Under the pieces are notes generated by a model, which was not told the origin of the DNA, made no database searches, and was given only the letters and a program-made list of their open reading frames with translations. Shown in pieces: positions 62,461 to 64,000 of a stretch of DNA of 64,000 nt (position 1 is its first letter; each line of letters opens with the position of its first letter). Origin of the DNA: Arcanobacterium phocae (GTDB lineage: Bacteria; Actinomycetota; Actinomycetes; Actinomycetales; Actinomycetaceae). The DNA lies in the NCBI RefSeq assembly GCF_900105865.1, contig NZ_LT629804.1:372001-436000 (forward strand). Reading direction: 5' to 3'. Position numbers and translations under genes: made by a program.

Positions 62461-63342
62461 CTATTCGTTATCACGCGTTTGCCACCACGCACGCATATCC
62501 AAGCCTAGTCCCAGCACACCTCGGAGTGGAGCAAACTTCATTCCCGGATATGCCCCAGCAAGATACTGTTTAGCAGATTCGTGGTGGGCACGTATCATTC
62601 GTGCCGGACGGGCTTTCCAGGAAGCGCCTTGTTCGTGGACGACGACGGCGGAGGGAACATACACGCTAGCATATCCGGCTTCGCCCGCACGCCTGCCCAA
62701 ATCGACGTCTTCAAAGAACATGAAGAAACGCGGATCGAAACCGCCAATTTCACGCCAAACAGAGGCTCGGATAACTAGGCACGCCCCAGAGAGCCACCCG
62801 GTCACATGCTCTCCGGTTGTCGAGCCATGATATGCCTTCGTCCATGGATTATGTGGCCATATATGCGCGAAAACAGCATGCCCAATTCCGTTGCGAATAC
62901 TTGGTAAAGCACGTGCCGAAGGGTAAACGTTTCCATTGCTTTCTAAAAGCTGCGGACCGAAAATTCCTGCTTGCGGCCAGCGTTGCCCAGCGGCAACCAT
63001 CGCCGCTAATGCACCCGGTTTAAAAACCGTATCTGGATTAGCAACACAGACCCACGGTTCGGCTACGTCGTCGAGACCTAAATTTGCGGCTCGGCCATAC
63101 CCGAGATTCTCTCCTGGGCGTAGCACGCGAACCTGCAACTGATCCCGATATTGTTCCGCGAGCGCATCAACCCGCTCAGTCTCGGTACCGTTATCCACAA
63201 TCGTCAGCGAGACTCCAAGATCACCACTCACATCGTCTACCTGCCGGCCAGCTTCCAGAAGCGAGAAAACCATCGCATCCAATTCCGGCCCCGGATTGTA
63301 GGCGATCGTAACAACGTGAATTGCGGATTGTTTAACTGGCAT
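62461..63342 (-). CDS. Family 2 glycosyltransferase (rhamnosyltransferase-like)
   Basis: About 293 residues from the ATG at 63342 (the frame opens 6 codons earlier). Its motifs are VVTIAYNPGPELDAMVFSLL, VDNGTETERVDA, NLGYGRAANLGLDDV, CVANPDTVFKPGAL, WLSGACLVIRASVWREIGGF and FMFFEDVDLGRRAGEAGYAS. This pattern is typical of dTDP-rhamnosyl transferases such as WbbL, which links rhamnose to GlcNAc-PP-lipid. With RmlABCD in the window that is a sensible role. A TATAAT lies 6 nt before the ATG, suggesting leaderless expression. Confidence 0.9.
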   Translation of the reverse strand: MPVKQSAIHVVTIAYNPGPELDAMVFSLLEAGRQVDDVSGDLGVSLTIVDNGTETERVDALAEQYRDQLQVRVLRPGENLGYGRAANLGLDDVAEPWVCVANPDTVFKPGALAAMVAAGQRWPQAGIFGPQLLESNGNVYPSARALPSIRNGIGHAVFAHIWPHNPWTKAYHGSTTGEHVTGWLSGACLVIRASVWREIGGFDPRFFMFFEDVDLGRRAGEAGYASVYVPSAVVVHEQGASWKARPARMIRAHHESAKQYLAGAYPGMKFAPLRGVLGLGLDMRAWWQTRDNE

Positions 63343-63348
63343 AGGTCT

Positions 63349-63377
63349 ATTATAAGACACCCGTCGCTACCGCCCAA
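63349..63377 (-). promoter_or_regulatory. Promoter for leaderless transcription of the GT2 gene at 62461-63342
   Basis: On the minus strand TTGGGC (63372-63377) is followed after 17 nt by a perfect TATAAT (63349-63354). Six more nucleotides lead to the ATG, so the transcript would start at the start codon. The promoter lies within the last codons of cutC. Confidence 0.5.
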
Positions 63378-64000
63378 GATTCGACTAGTCGCGGATCGAT
63401 TGGATTCGCAAAACTACCGCCACGCACTGCAGAACCAACATGGAACTTATGGATACCTGCGTCTTTCAAAGCTGGGAGATGCTCGAGATGTAATCCACCA
63501 CCGACCATCATAAGCTCCCGCGCCTGCGGATTCACCGCTTGTGCAAGCAGGTTATCCATACCAGCAGTAACTCCCGCTGCCGAGCCAGCAGTGAGCACAC
63601 TTGTCACGTGAGACAGGCTCAGAATCTGATGCCAGCCAGCAGCATAATCTGCCACATTGTCTATCGCGCGATGAATCGTTAATTCACAACCAGGAACATC
63701 AGCGAGAACCTCCTGCAAGGTTTTTGTATCTAGTTGTCCGTCTCGAACCCAGCCAACAACAAGCGCTTCTACCCCAGCCTGCACAAGTTCTCGAGCAGTA
63801 GCAGCAAGCGTTTCTTTGCTCCCAGGCATGAAGCCAGCTTGATCGCGCACCATCGCACGAATAGGAATATCGGATACTTCGCGAATGTGCCGCACCTGTT
63901 CAACCGTTGCAGATAATCCGTCTTGGTCCATTGTGCCAACCAATTCGATTCGATCTGCTCCACCTTGAGCAGCCGCGAGCGCATCGTGCGCATTTAATGC
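63350..64000 (-). CDS. cutC: CutC-family protein, 5' end beyond the window
   Basis: The open frame runs off the right edge. The codons from 64000 read ALNAHDALAAAQGGADRIEL, then VGTMDQDGLSAT, which is the early CutC segment, so the internal TTG at 63943 is not the real start and only the first ~10 residues are missing. IPIRAMVRDQAGF, then ELTIHRAIDNV and LTAGSAAGVTAGMDNL are conserved TIM-barrel loops of CutC. The family was linked to copper homeostasis in E. coli, but the biochemical role is unsettled. Its stop overlaps the promoter of the next gene. Confidence 0.9.
   Translation of the reverse strand, partial: ALNAHDALAAAQGGADRIELVGTMDQDGLSATVEQVRHIREVSDIPIRAMVRDQAGFMPGSKETLAATARELVQAGVEALVVGWVRDGQLDTKTLQEVLADVPGCELTIHRAIDNVADYAAGWHQILSLSHVTSVLTAGSAAGVTAGMDNLLAQAVNPQARELMMVGGGLHLEHLPALKDAGIHKFHVGSAVRGGSFANPIDPRLVESWAVATGVL

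Noticed and set aside
63350..63943. Treating the cutC frame as a complete 197-residue gene starting at TTG 63943
   Set aside because: The same frame continues to the window edge with conserved CutC N-terminal sequence (GGADRIEL), so the real start lies outside.

Overview
The window reads as chromosomal DNA of a Gram-positive actinobacterium of moderate GC content. The evidence is the fhaA-fhaB-pstP-rodA-pbpA-pknB cluster with crgA, a class E sortase and a cyclophilin nearby, FhaA/FhaB forkhead proteins, a class Ib nrdHIE operon, a DUF3418-type HrpA, and DUF2142/DUF2304 membrane proteins. A member of the Actinomycetaceae (Arcanobacterium-like) fits best, but this is inference from gene content and no database was consulted.

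Layout. 1-13.9 kb: housekeeping genes (small membrane protein, endonuclease/exonuclease/phosphatase protein, hrpA, a polar amino-acid ABC transporter, a DUF952-GNAT protein, a SprT-like protein, a low-molecular-weight phosphatase, nrdF and a DUF418-type membrane protein). Two copies of a 66-bp palindromic element lie here. 13.9-23.6 kb: nrdHIE behind two NrdR boxes, luxS, an MTA/SAH nucleosidase with a DNA-binding-like tail, an oligopeptidase, RNase HI, a zinc macrodomain hydrolase, a TRIC-type channel and tRNA-Leu(CAG). 23.8-34.0 kb: the cell-division/Ser-Thr-kinase cluster and its usual companions. 35.1-60.0 kb: a roughly 25-kb surface-polysaccharide locus. Its ends carry rmlA, rmlC, rmlD and rmlB. 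Its visibly AT-richer middle holds glycosyltransferases, a flippase, a DUF2142 protein, a Wzm/Wzt-type ABC exporter, a fused HTH-LicC-LicA enzyme, LicD and a secreted protein with about 13 choline-binding-type repeats. 60.0-64.0 kb: an MFS transporter, a cytosolic glycerophosphodiesterase, another glycosyltransferase and the 3' part of cutC.

How the genes fit together. RmlABCD make dTDP-rhamnose. Several GT2/GT4 enzymes build a rhamnose-containing glycan that leaves the cell through Wzm/Wzt and perhaps through the flippase. LicCA and LicD would activate phosphocholine and attach it to the glycan, and the choline-binding repeat protein could then dock on it. The MFS transporter and glycerophosphodiesterase could supply choline from host glycerophosphocholine; this last step is a hypothesis.

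Most notable finds. (1) A three-gene toxin-antitoxin-chaperone (HigB-HigA-SecB-like) module is embedded in the polysaccharide locus. (2) The phosphocholine system has an 84-bp duplicated upstream element, and a 13-mer from that element also occurs upstream of the choline-binding protein. (3) An MTA/SAH nucleosidase is fused to homing-endonuclease-associated-type repeats. (4) A 508-residue protein looks like a half glycosyltransferase. All functional calls come from reading motifs and context.
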